DNA from: a virus
Virus record (IMG/VR): IMGVR_UViG_3300035180_003043
Location: 1-42,634 of that record
Length of the DNA: 42,634 nucleotides
Direction: 5' to 3' (one strand)
The first letter of the stretch is position 1, and every line of letters begins with the position of its first letter. Below the pieces are notes generated by a model. That model saw only the letters and a program-made list of their open reading frames with translations, ran no database searches and was not told the DNA's origin. Both the position numbers and the translations under genes were made by a program. This document shows, piece after piece, positions 26,601 through 32,449 of this stretch.

Positions 26601-26803
26601 TTTATATACATGGACAAGGTGTTCGCCGTTATTTATCTGGAGTAAACGAAGATCAACATATCGCAGCATTCGATGAGGCGTATACCAAATTGCCGAAACA
26701 GAACGGTTATTCTGAATGCAATTACGAAGATTACCCGAATCACAGCAACAGAACATCAAGTGCTATTAAGAATCATCAATGCTGGGTTAAAAAGCTCAGC
26801 TAA
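20675..26803 (+). CDS. Giant helical-repeat polyvalent protein, likely injected
   Basis: A 2042-residue protein, the largest in the window. Roughly residues 40-1750 are an array of short helical repeats around a motif like 'HPNxTPExLxxL' (for example HPNITPETLNNLYNHY and NPNLSDDHVHSLL), resembling HEAT or leucine-rich-variant solenoids. The last 260 residues differ. TIGWVRIDVSSPESFIVEEF ending in EEFQSD (about 1906-1912), then a helical KLARQQGIKQIYIHGQG part and a Tyr/Pro-rich end, resemble the 'EiQSD' domain of large polyvalent proteins in phages and conjugative elements. Such proteins often enter the new host with the DNA. Its place in the head-gene operon fits an internal virion protein; no signal peptide or membrane segment is seen. 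Confidence 0.6.
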   Translation: MPTNNDNVPDIDIRQATPPAMEQPQAINEELSPETDAEPTWQPHGDHWRNLSDQDATPEYLDSVAQQHIANPDFIDKYDSEKLAEHPNITPETLNNLYNHYSQDPDKHKYLEQLAAIHGNPNAPAAIHNTTLDNWLAQPNSDTASNASNPILNAALNHPNVPQEKVHQVLDRVISDPKNNNHLDASRADPAWLQNKYNEAKQAHDDNFHELSVSGRLRDSQKKISHYGNELIDHPNHTPESLSALHNQITTQGNGSAAERLLEKQPNLSHNQVEDLYNKFKPEEGSWSNITSRAFGHNNIDPAFLAHKALTGNDQEKEEALQSEKLPHETQKKITEDAIASGDSNTLAQLLENKSLPSELVHQIYNNSANEGDYARRKAFNHGNFPEHEVENAWNSSDKSRETTKQFLQRDVLPKSVLADIITKGKPVDAAKAVGHKSTDKDILDIAAKRKSKDVKAAIARHPLAAESNVQDYIKSGHVPADQYWAKFDSKLPPEDQAKMHQHYFDKLMTAAPNKKTDGLAGKSAINLYNSPHLTAEQKNKITEKALHESDSYNYGYDDRRAFLKVIGQAANDGNEEAIKKTFSGRGSIEALQLEKAHNPKVISTALDIAMGRAEDDRYSDNDRSGIASKIIANPNLSDDHVHSLLSNEDLDLTVAVADGAISKHLETKTPEQQQQFLNNLAQSGDHGKALVIANPSTPIEMKNQHINSLDSDHIAALAYTMGTRFGEMAKGLPEDTKLKLYSMPTSSRTPMFDRMKEAFSPEQTPLSTLLSSVPSTDMRHILKYSISDKYKFTADAVPVVLQKSPEAFDTYFDRMVSQHPHYSVRRDHPAHNHMKDTINSILPHLNEDNGVHAIIGMMTSEATRHSSESAKGAFNFLLDPAQSPFLDPAAREELIPMALKRDLFDDETKKQIFSDPAYQATLIANASTPPAVKANLIQSNLASGQASDAIWNAIKTEPRVFGSLDRDSDEQMFKSIINEGARRADHDTVANTFKEFLDSKSASSMAITSAMQNIQRNPAMGEQEKNKLILDSYNQMSKSRTNATFFRDRVAPALDETVANAMMATNDMRSLFNIAADKNSSDIFKDTINKIAVNADSLNDDQLGSMLDQMQDNASHLANLTPKNFINVVNASLRKDDVTAIAGTNALSSGIKYSKGRNLQTLSKAGLQRLDVLSQQLVVPPAADDINGQEIYKNKQTVHSGLAQTIMQTSTDLDTQVKAGLQIPDDYEGRVIRLNSDFLNSGDFLTKFSGKKWAGLAAASYFNQFDRTNQSAAADFLVKNYLPFKEDSGEHVGMILSSFSGSAQNIDPEFVHKLFDSQNFDQQLNAMNRMINHGQKYGFQNLPIEHIIDKFHSNVEQLVNGIDATTGAKYDATHPEYHNKIASAIKALIPASVYGGYNNEQSAEKRQEAIAKSSALANKVLSNPNTPIDVKQSIANSAHAIFDMHDGISKIPEESLNDLIANIVDHTTVTTNLSDMIRTPKVSASNTEKILTKSPEQARFMTDNPQMTPERMSLIGKHVLPNLSEFGHHHISEMSNEILTHAQTAGTIDLAIPLVGDMISQSGAGGNNLKYVIKDLSPLSDDHTQTLIRKYGFDAEQMLMAGHGGQKTYDDYVISGSTPSNVHAFIQHPLFDDRGVDLVMNNGRNVTDNIARIVKAGTKVSEAKFNQLTKEHSDVFEKNPNLLTSSPYVTYEKLNELHKKIAPTFDKFIRPGEAFPPTYTNIKYGSKVFRENYPQELPRGMTTLSNGDILKSHSARPEADRLQKAMQVIPPEGIAWAQFKKLHKQMENWPEVKALFMSKNNKPVMPEDVANEIAKKPEQQFHISYSTWDGGQRHSQANNLVVQVNTGEFFDKELGQDQKLWQFYQMIQQSANGAAGGHAGSHPVTPHTIGWVRIDVSSPESFIVEEFQSDFNQKLKKKVRDSLGSRDSFEYGGERYTAKEAEQYVDKISELFKHFNPISYDIVEKLARQQGIKQIYIHGQGVRRYLSGVNEDQHIAAFDEAYTKLPKQNGYSECNYEDYPNHSNRTSSAIKNHQCWVKKLS

Positions 26804-27030
26804 TATTCAAACATTCCACGTTTTTCACCCAAATGTATCTGAGTGTACTCATGGTAAATCGTTAATGTTTTCCCGTCAATAATAACTTCATGAAGCGGTG
26901 GCATAAGTATATGTAACGCTTCAGGCACTTTAATGCCAAGCCGAGCACTCTGTTCATATTCTTTGAATACCATGGTATGCAAAAATACTAACAAGGTATT
27001 TTGCAATTTAGTATTATTTGGTGGCAGCAT
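26800..27030 (-). CDS. Small hypothetical protein, end of the minus-strand island
   Basis: A 76-residue protein (MLPPNNTKLQNTLLVFLHTM start, GEKRGMFEY end). I chose the ATG at 27030, which overlaps the upstream gene by 17 bases; a longer frame to 27081 is possible, and neither has a strong ribosome site. The C-terminal half looks like two beta strands (VIIDGKTLTIYHEYTQIHLG). Its stop overlaps the stop of the 2042-residue plus-strand gene, with no terminator between. Confidence 0.55.
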   Translation of the reverse strand: MLPPNNTKLQNTLLVFLHTMVFKEYEQSARLGIKVPEALHILMPPLHEVIIDGKTLTIYHEYTQIHLGEKRGMFEY

Positions 27031-27274
27031 TTTGAGTAAACAGCATATAACCACGCTTGAATCTTTGCTCACCAGCATCATCTACCAAAGTAGTCTCTAC
27101 TTGAGCCAGCACGTATGGAGTATTGTTACGTTCAAGGCGGCTTTCGACTTCTTCTATGTCTCCCATGGACATTGGTTCAGTATAAGCATCTATTTCTCGG
27201 ATGAAAATCTTTTGATTTAAAAGATCATGTGAATCTTCGATAATTTTTACATTTTTGTATTGTTGTGCTGCCAT
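27014..27274 (-). CDS. Hypothetical protein
   Basis: An 86-residue protein (MAAQQYKNVKIIEDSHDLLN start). The pattern suggests an alpha/beta fold with a final strand pair (YVLAQVETTLVDDAG). It is not recognised. It lies one base after the stop of the DUF6011-like gene and overlaps the next gene, so it belongs to the same three-gene leftward message. Confidence 0.65.
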   Translation of the reverse strand: MAAQQYKNVKIIEDSHDLLNQKIFIREIDAYTEPMSMGDIEEVESRLERNNTPYVLAQVETTLVDDAGEQRFKRGYMLFTQNAATK

Positions 27275-27275
27275 A

Positions 27276-27917
27276 TTATGCTGCCTTTCCTTCTGCTACG
27301 TTAAACTTAAAGATATTCTTAATTGCGAATCTTGGGATACGGATAGTCATTTCAGCTTTTCCTAAAGCTACGTTAAGGTCTTCAACTCTCTTAATTTTCT
27401 TGGCTTTTGCGCAAACTGGGCCAATTCCAAGGGCAATTGAATTCTCGTCAGTCAATTTCAATCCACAGATACCACAGTGGCAAACTCTTTTGTAAGAAGT
27501 AACCACGCGAGCAGTAACAGAACTGTAATTTTCGCTAATAACTTCAAGTACTTCTACGTTGTGGAACTTCTTCTCAAAACCAGCTTGAAGGCCAATTTTT
27601 ACAGCCATCATGTGGTTTACGGTAATAATGTCGCCAACCGCCACAGAAGCGTCAGGATTAGCAGCTTTCACCGGAGTGGTTACTTCACCTTGGGACTGTA
27701 AAGTGCGTAAAGTAATATTGTTTACTACGCTTTGGGAAGCTGCAAGTTGTGCAGGAGATAAGATCCAACCTTTTGCAACATACGCAGCCATTCTTGCGAG
27801 AAAGCTATTTCTTTTGCTGTGCTCGGAAATCGCAGCGAAAAGCTCTTGGTTGGCTTCTAGGTAGAGAGCCTTAGTTTCAGATTGTTCAGCAGTTACTGGA
27901 TTAATAATAAATTTCAT
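27276..27917 (-). CDS. DUF6011-like zinc-finger protein
   Basis: A 213-residue protein with a four-Cys zinc module in its C-terminal half: CHCGICGLKLTDENSIALGI then GPVCAKA, matching the 'CxxCgrxLtdxxSxxxGiGpxC' pattern of DUF6011-type modules in phage and plasmid proteins. The N-terminal half is helical; a central part (VAVGDIITVNHMMAVKIG) looks like a small beta barrel. The ATG at 27917 follows AAGAAGGAAA and lies 16 bases after the -10 box at 27940-27945. A longer frame to 27968 has no proper start and would run through the promoter. It leads the minus-strand island. Confidence 0.7.
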   Translation of the reverse strand: MKFIINPVTAEQSETKALYLEANQELFAAISEHSKRNSFLARMAAYVAKGWILSPAQLAASQSVVNNITLRTLQSQGEVTTPVKAANPDASVAVGDIITVNHMMAVKIGLQAGFEKKFHNVEVLEVISENYSSVTARVVTSYKRVCHCGICGLKLTDENSIALGIGPVCAKAKKIKRVEDLNVALGKAEMTIRIPRFAIKNIFKFNVAEGKAA

Positions 27918-27939
27918 AGTATGTGTTTCCTTCTTATAT

Positions 27940-27968
27940 AGATTATCACTATTCGAATCAGAAGTCAA
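27940..27968 (-). promoter_or_regulatory. Sigma-70-like promoter for the minus-strand island
   Basis: On the minus strand, TTGACT (27968-27963), a 17-base spacer and TAATCT (27945-27940), preceded by TGA to give an extended -10. It is 22 bases upstream of the ATG at 27917, leaving a 16-base leader with a good ribosome site. It matches the other promoters in the window in spacing and -35 box. Confidence 0.75.
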
Positions 27969-28133
27969 TAAATAGTTTTGAGATAATGCATATTATTTTT
28001 ACCAATAAAAACAAATGTTTATAAAATCAAAGCTAACTCCATAATAATATACACTTTTTGAGAAATCTATCCTAATACTCTTTGGTGTACGGGCGAATTA
28101 TGCCCACAATAAACTTTTAAGGAGTTAAAACCT

Positions 28134-28589
28134 ATGTCAGTTTTCAAAGCTGCCGCTCACGTAAGAGAGCTAAAACAAAGATTGTCAATTTTATTGCCAT
28201 CTTCCACTATTTCTGAATCATCTGATACAGATACAATGCCAACCCTCACTATTCAAACTGGTACTGAATACCAAAATTTGAAAATCAGTGTTGATGGAAA
28301 CCAAGGACGTGTTGATGGTCTCGGACTTTCTCAACGTGCTTATTCACCACATGTTTGTCAACTAATCCAAGAGTCTGCTGCTGCTGCTGATGCTGCAAAA
28401 GCGTCCGCTCGTGCTAAAGTACTTGCAGGTTGTGCAAAACTGGGCATGAAAATTACTCTACAGCAAGCTGCTGATGCTGGATTATCTGCTAACTGGACTG
28501 CTGCTGTAGCTGCTGTAGCTGCTGACTCAGGTGCGACTACTATCGTATTACCAAGTGATGAAATCAATCCATTAACATCTTCTCAATAA
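28134..28589 (+). CDS. Alanine-rich virion-like protein, first gene of the capsid block
   Basis: A 151-residue protein, helical and very Ala-rich in its second half (SAAAADAAKASARAKVLAG, then WTAAVAAVAADSG), with a beta-like part in the first. The strong ribosome site AAGGAG precedes it. Codon choice (many GCT, GGT, CTT) resembles the capsid gene downstream and suggests high expression. It is the first of three genes ending with the major capsid protein and terminator, so a decoration or internal head protein is likely. The 164 bases before it hold the opposing promoter, an AT-rich run and a GGGC/GCCC hairpin at about 28087-28101. Confidence 0.65.
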   Translation: MSVFKAAAHVRELKQRLSILLPSSTISESSDTDTMPTLTIQTGTEYQNLKISVDGNQGRVDGLGLSQRAYSPHVCQLIQESAAAADAAKASARAKVLAGCAKLGMKITLQQAADAGLSANWTAAVAAVAADSGATTIVLPSDEINPLTSSQ

Positions 28590-28600
28590 GGAGCTTCTAA

Positions 28601-29419
28601 ATGAAATTCTCCGATATAGAAATAGATCAACTATTAGCATCCGTAGAAGATGCTATGGCACAAGCTAGTAAGCTTGCTAAGTCTCAGCCGATGCAAAAAG
28701 ATGCAGACGCTGATCAAGACGATCAGCAAGCTGCTCCAGCAATGGATGCCCAAGCTCCTGAAAGCGCTCCAGCAATGGACGCTGCTCCAGCTGCTGATGC
28801 ACAAGCTGCTCCTGATCAAGACCAAGGACAAGACCAAGCCCCAGAAGGTTCACCAGAAGATCAAATCCAAGATGAAGGACAAGATCAAGGCGAAATTTCT
28901 GATGAAGAACTTCACCAAATCTATGCGAGCATGGATGAAAATGAACTTCATAGGCATTTGACTGCTATTGAAGCAGCTCTAGGTGGTGGACAAGATCAAG
29001 GCCAAGAACAAGAACAACAAGCTCCAGAACAAGCGCCAGCAGCTGCTCCGGCACCTGCGTCAATGACTGACCAAATGGCGATGAAATCTGAACAAACTGT
29101 AAGTGACCTCAATAAATCTGAAACTAAAAAGCTTCAAGATGAAAATGATGCACTTAAAAAGTCACTTGATAAAGTAATTTCAGCAATGGGTAAAGCTTTT
29201 CAGCCAACTCGTAAAGCTGTAACCGATATCGAGTATATCCAAAAATCAGAGTCTCAAACCGACGAGCGTCCGCTCACTAAGTCTGAAACTGTGGCACAAC
29301 TCAACAAAATTGTAAAATCTAACAGCCTCTCAAAAGCCGATAGACAAGCAATCAACGATTACATCCTTGCGGATGGATCACAAGAACAAGTCAAAAAAAT
29401 TCTCAAAGGGGGAAAATAA
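28601..29419 (+). CDS. Acidic, Gln/Asp-rich scaffold-like protein
   Basis: A 272-residue protein immediately upstream of the capsid gene, the usual place for the head scaffold. Residues 30-155 are low complexity, made of Ala, Pro, Asp and Gln in repeats such as DQDQGQDQAPEGS. Near residue 185 comes a helical coil (LQDENDALKKSLDKVISAMG), and the C-terminal third is a basic helical region (NSLSKADRQAINDYIL). Scaffolds of this type form the core around which capsid assembles and are then cut away by the prohead protease. The ribosome site AAGGAG is strong. A head core protein other than scaffold is possible. Confidence 0.65.
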   Translation: MKFSDIEIDQLLASVEDAMAQASKLAKSQPMQKDADADQDDQQAAPAMDAQAPESAPAMDAAPAADAQAAPDQDQGQDQAPEGSPEDQIQDEGQDQGEISDEELHQIYASMDENELHRHLTAIEAALGGGQDQGQEQEQQAPEQAPAAAPAPASMTDQMAMKSEQTVSDLNKSETKKLQDENDALKKSLDKVISAMGKAFQPTRKAVTDIEYIQKSESQTDERPLTKSETVAQLNKIVKSNSLSKADRQAINDYILADGSQEQVKKILKGGK

Positions 29420-29422
29420 ATA

Positions 29423-30811
29423 ATGGACTTAATTAAGCAACTAGAATCCCTAGTTAAAACCTTAGAGGCTGGAAGTTACAATTCAGCACCGGGACAATTA
29501 GTACAAGGATCTGCGCTTCAATCTGAAGATCTGTCAGCTGTTATGCATAATGTGTGTATCGCTTCAGATGAGATTAAATTGCAGAAACTTTTCGGTAAGA
29601 AAAAAGCAAAATCTCTTACCATCCAATTCAATCGTCAGTTATCATACGGACGTTTGGGTGGAGCAGCTCAGCGCGAAGGCGCGGTTGGTAATACCAACGT
29701 AGGCGACTACGTTCGTGCTACAGTACCTATGTGCTTCTATTCAGAAGTACGCAGAGTGACTGAAGCAGCTAACTTGATCGAAGCATTTGATGGTATCAAA
29801 GCAGAAGATCGCGAAGCTGAAAACGCAGCTGAAGTAATTGCTATGAACATTGAGTTCGACCTTTTCAAAGGTAAAGCAGACTTCTCTAACGCAGGTGTAT
29901 TTGATGGTCATCCAGCAGCTATGCCTGAATTACCAAACATGCTTGGAGTTGACTCTCAAATTCGTCAATCTGACATGCTTGTAACTACTCAAGACCTTAT
30001 GTTCGCGTCTTACGGATCTAATCAATCTGTAGTTCTTGCTCAGAACGCTGCTCTTGACCAGATCGTAATTGAAGATGCTCGTCTTCGTGCAAAGTTGAAC
30101 TTTTCACAAGCTAAGAATCTTTATGTAGATCCTGTAATCATGACTAGCTACAACAAAAAAGTTGCACTTGGTACTGGTACTAACAGTATTCAACGTATTC
30201 AACTCGCTGGTTCTGCTCAAGACGTTTCTGGAGCTTCTCTCCGTCGTCAATGGACAGCTCACGGTGATGTTAATCTTGAAGAGTCTCACTTCTTACGCGG
30301 TAAGACTTCTCCACTTCGTCCAAACATTGGTGGGCCTTCTGCTCCAGCAATCACTACTCAACCATCTTTCGGTGGTTCTGGTTCATTGATTACTGCGGGT
30401 ACTTATGTTTACCTAGTAACTGCTCAAAGTGAAATCGGCGAAAGCCCTGCTACTGCTACTAACACAGTTTCTCCTACTACTGGCACAGTTGTTACTATGA
30501 CAATTACTGCTCAGTCTGGAGTTAAGTTTTACAGCATCTATCGCGGAACTAATGCTAAGAATGCTAAGTTCATCGGTAACGTTGCTGCAACTGGTGGAAA
30601 CGTAGTATTTACTGACCTTGGTAATAAGGCTCCGGGATTCGTCACAGGGTACCTCCTAGACGAGAAGACTTGGGAAATGCATGATCTTGCCGCTTACAGT
30701 CGTAAGAAACTTGCTCAATCCGATCTTTCTACTCCAGAGGCCCATTATACCTTCACAACTGTGGCAGGATACCAACCTCGTAAAAATGTAATTATCGATA
30801 ATTTAATTTAG
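29423..30811 (+). CDS. Major capsid protein with an Ig-like insertion
   Basis: A 462-residue protein, the likely major head protein (HK97 fold). Evidence is its place after the scaffold-like gene, strongly biased codons and the terminator just after it. Typical features include an N-terminal propeptide-like segment (KTLEAGSYNSAPGQLVQGSA, residues 12-31), LTIQFNRQLSYGRLGGAAQR, and a domain-like core. Residues about 305-410 are an Ig/FN3-like beta insertion (AGTYVYLVTAQSEIGESPAT start) that could be displayed on the head surface. The last residues (YQPRKNVIIDNLI) look like a P-domain strand. The segment 9-44 is repeated in the protease fusion protein. The ribosome site (AGGGGGAA) overlaps the end of the upstream gene. 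Confidence 0.8.
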   Translation: MDLIKQLESLVKTLEAGSYNSAPGQLVQGSALQSEDLSAVMHNVCIASDEIKLQKLFGKKKAKSLTIQFNRQLSYGRLGGAAQREGAVGNTNVGDYVRATVPMCFYSEVRRVTEAANLIEAFDGIKAEDREAENAAEVIAMNIEFDLFKGKADFSNAGVFDGHPAAMPELPNMLGVDSQIRQSDMLVTTQDLMFASYGSNQSVVLAQNAALDQIVIEDARLRAKLNFSQAKNLYVDPVIMTSYNKKVALGTGTNSIQRIQLAGSAQDVSGASLRRQWTAHGDVNLEESHFLRGKTSPLRPNIGGPSAPAITTQPSFGGSGSLITAGTYVYLVTAQSEIGESPATATNTVSPTTGTVVTMTITAQSGVKFYSIYRGTNAKNAKFIGNVAATGGNVVFTDLGNKAPGFVTGYLLDEKTWEMHDLAAYSRKKLAQSDLSTPEAHYTFTTVAGYQPRKNVIIDNLI

Positions 30812-30840
30812 TTAATAATCTAATAAAACAATAATTTAGG

Positions 30841-30873
30841 AAGCCTACTAGTCTATGATTAGTAGGCTTTTTT
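30841..30873 (+). terminator. Rho-independent terminator after the capsid gene
   Basis: A perfect 10-bp stem AAGCCTACTA / TAGTAGGCTT with a 9-base loop, followed by six T. It lies 30 bases after the capsid stop and ends the capsid block. Confidence 0.9.
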
Positions 30874-30888
30874 GTTGACGAAAAGCGG

Positions 30889-30917
30889 TTGACTTGTCTT
30901 AATATTAATGGTATAAT
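30889..30917 (+). promoter_or_regulatory. Sigma-70-like promoter, leaderless start
   Basis: TTGACT at 30889-30894, a 17-base spacer and a perfect TATAAT at 30912-30917, with TGG before it (extended -10). The ATG of the next gene is 7 bases after the -10 box, exactly where transcription should begin, so the message is probably leaderless. No ribosome site is present. Confidence 0.85.
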
Positions 30918-30923
30918 ACTAAT

Positions 30924-31190
30924 ATGAATAAGCCAGTCTTTATACCCAAAAAAATTGCAACCATGACTAAAGAAGCTGAAATTGTGTCAGCCCTTGCTGC
31001 ACAGGGATTAAATACCCAAGCAATAATTAAAGCTTCTGGTTTATATAAAGATATTGTCAGAGCTGTTGCATATCATTTCAATATTGTACTGCCAAAACAT
31101 ATTGCACCAGAGCGCAAACAAAAAGAATCAGAATTCCTAGAGAGGTTGACATCTTTCCATTTTCATGCTACACTCCTATTAGGAGCCTAG
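30924..31190 (+). CDS. Small helix-turn-helix-like protein
   Basis: An 88-residue, basic, mostly helical protein (TKEAEIVSALAAQGLNTQAI, then IKASGLYKDIVRAVAYHF) that reads like a short helix-turn-helix regulator, though no family is certain. It is the first gene of the accessory block, read from a consensus promoter whose start point coincides with its ATG. The next promoter lies within its last codons. A role in switching host or phage transcription early would suit the strong promoter. Confidence 0.6.
   Translation: MNKPVFIPKKIATMTKEAEIVSALAAQGLNTQAIIKASGLYKDIVRAVAYHFNIVLPKHIAPERKQKESEFLERLTSFHFHATLLLGA
31146..31174 (+). promoter_or_regulatory. Sigma-70-like promoter
   Basis: TTGACA, a 17-base spacer and TACACT, with TGC before the -10 (extended). 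It lies in the end of the preceding gene. The expected start point (about 31181) falls on AGGAG, so the ribosome site is at the very 5' end of the message. Confidence 0.7.
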
Positions 31191-31192
31191 TC

Positions 31193-31360
31193 ATCGAAAC
31201 TTTTAGTATTTATCACACCAATCAATTTTCTGGAAACGATACTTGGTTATACCAAGTATTATCTTTTAAATGGATTGAAAGTAGATATGGTGGTTACTGG
31301 CTTCGGTCGGGTAGAGACTGGAGAATTAGCTACGTAGAGGAGAAATTATGTACCAAATAA
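31193..31360 (+). CDS. Tiny aromatic-rich protein without a standard start codon
   Basis: An open frame of about 55 residues (IETFSIYHTNQFSGNDTWLY start; ends with SGRDWRISYVEEK). No ATG, GTG or TTG lies at the right place; an ATC at 31193 stands 7 bases after AGGAG, and a GTC at 31190 is the other choice. The frame is bounded by a good promoter upstream and overlaps the next start at its end, like its neighbours, so it is probably real or recently lost its start. The 'W+ISY' ending recurs in a later tiny gene (33479-33622). Confidence 0.35.
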   Translation: METFSIYHTNQFSGNDTWLYQVLSFKWIESRYGGYWLRSGRDWRISYVEEKLCTK

Positions 31361-31515
31361 AAACTGTTATTAATGGCGAAGAAGTAATTAAAATGACTTG
31401 CGATGATCTGGGCGAAACCCAGAAATGGCTGTTACTTTACGAAAGCAGTTACGACACCTTTATTTATTACCCGCCGCACAGAGACCCATCCTTGAATGAA
31501 AGCTACGAAGGATGA
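31348..31515 (+). CDS. Tiny hypothetical protein
   Basis: A 55-residue protein (MYQIKTVINGEEVIKMTCDD start), acidic, with a likely small beta-strand and helix fold. GAGGAG upstream is a good ribosome site. It overlaps the previous frame by 13 bases and the next gene by 4 (ATGA). It is not recognised. Confidence 0.6.
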   Translation: MYQIKTVINGEEVIKMTCDDLGETQKWLLLYESSYDTFIYYPPHRDPSLNESYEG

Positions 31516-31643
31516 ACTACCTAGTTTATTTCTATAACCTCAGAGAGATGAGGAAATCATCGTATTATATCTGCTATACTTCTGACCGTAGTGCAACATG
31601 GGGAACTAAGGCTACTAATAAATGGTATATTATCACAGATTAG
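31512..31643 (+). CDS. Tiny hypothetical protein, Tyr/Trp-rich
   Basis: A 43-residue protein (MNYLVYFYNLREMRKSSYYI start, NKWYIITD end) overlapping the previous gene by 4 bases, with GAAGGA as ribosome site. It is Tyr-rich and probably strand-rich. It is not recognised. Confidence 0.55.
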   Translation: MNYLVYFYNLREMRKSSYYICYTSDRSATWGTKATNKWYIITD

Positions 31644-31649
31644 GAATTC

Positions 31650-31763
31650 ATGAAAACTAAAAAACTATTCCGTATTCGCATAAAGGGTAACTATTATAGT
31701 ACCCACGCCTTATCTTATAAACAGGCAGCATTTTTTATTCGATGGCGATTAAATAAGTCTTGA
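31650..31763 (+). CDS. Tiny basic protein
   Basis: A 37-residue basic protein (MKTKKLFRIRIKGNYYSTHA start, RWRLNKS end), 6 bases after the previous stop, with TAGGAA upstream. The strong charge could suit nucleic-acid binding. Its last codons overlap the -35 box of the next promoter. Confidence 0.5.
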   Translation: MKTKKLFRIRIKGNYYSTHALSYKQAAFFIRWRLNKS

Positions 31764-31788
31764 CTTCTGGGGTGATACATAGTAAACT
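31760..31788 (+). promoter_or_regulatory. Sigma-70-like promoter
   Basis: TTGACT, a 17-base spacer and TAAACT. The next ATG is 16 bases after the -10 box, with GAGGTA between, so this leader is very short and the ribosome site starts at about the first base of the message. Confidence 0.65.
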
Positions 31789-31803
31789 ACTATAGAGGTA
31801 GTT

Positions 31804-32295
31804 ATGGAAATTATCAAAGATCAAAACGGTTGGAAGTTAGGCAAGAAAGACAATGTTTTTTATCTAATCTGCCAAGATGGTGAAGAAATTCGCTATGGAA
31901 CGTCTAAAGATAACGCCTTCCAGTGGTTTGATCGGGTCATAGAAAAAGGCTGGACACACCTAACTCGAAACTATTACACCGTCACTGTGACCAACGGTAA
32001 GATTATTACTGGCAAACACCAAAACAATAGCGTAAGAAGCGATAAGCTCGATCAGTGGAGCAGCAGCGTGTATTTGACCGCAGAAGAGGCCAAAGCTGCG
32101 ATTAGCTTGGTATTACCCAAAGCCAAAGAAAAGTTTGAAGCCTGTCAAAGTGCCTACTTAGCTCTGCACAAAGAAATGGGGTTCTCTTCTGGTTGTAATT
32201 ATGATGGCGACACCCATGGCATCTATAATGAATATGAATATATTTCGTTTCAGATGGATGGATTTCATTTCGAGTTTCCCCTAAATTGTTCTTGA
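31804..32295 (+). CDS. Hypothetical protein
   Basis: A 163-residue protein, not recognised. The N-terminal third is strand-rich (DNVFYLICQDGEEIRYGT), a helical part rich in Ala follows (LTAEEAKAAISLVLPKAKEK), and it ends in an aromatic-rich YEYISFQMDGFHFEF stretch. GAGGTA precedes the ATG. It is the largest gene of the accessory block before the pentapeptide gene and is read from its own promoter. Confidence 0.7.
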   Translation: MEIIKDQNGWKLGKKDNVFYLICQDGEEIRYGTSKDNAFQWFDRVIEKGWTHLTRNYYTVTVTNGKIITGKHQNNSVRSDKLDQWSSSVYLTAEEAKAAISLVLPKAKEKFEACQSAYLALHKEMGFSSGCNYDGDTHGIYNEYEYISFQMDGFHFEFPLNCS

Positions 32296-32320
32296 CTTCT
32301 TCCAAAGAAAGGTGTAAGAT
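32292..32320 (+). promoter_or_regulatory. Sigma-70-like promoter, leaderless start
   Basis: TTGACT, a 17-base spacer and TAAGAT. The next ATG is 7 bases after the -10 box, at the expected first base of the message, and no ribosome site is present. This is the same arrangement as at 30889-30924. Confidence 0.7.
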
Positions 32321-32326
32321 TTATAT

Positions 32327-32449
32327 ATGAGTGATATAGACAGTCCATTTTGGGATATTTTGTTTGATAATAACCAGTTCTTTTTTTGCCACGATCCAAT
32401 TGGTGAAAACGGTAATAGCTATCCGATGCTAGCAGTAGGAGATTGTTAA
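32327..32449 (+). CDS. Tiny acidic protein
   Basis: A 40-residue protein ([20 protein letters not shown] start), acidic and Phe-rich, apparently read from a leaderless message. Its stop overlaps the ATG of the pentapeptide gene (TAATG). It is not recognised. Confidence 0.5.
   Translation: MSDIDSPFWDILFDNNQFFFCHDPIGENGNSYPMLAVGDC

Noticed and set aside
27918-27968. Longer start for the DUF6011-like gene
   Set aside because: It would run across the -10 and -35 boxes; the ATG at 27917 has a strong ribosome site.
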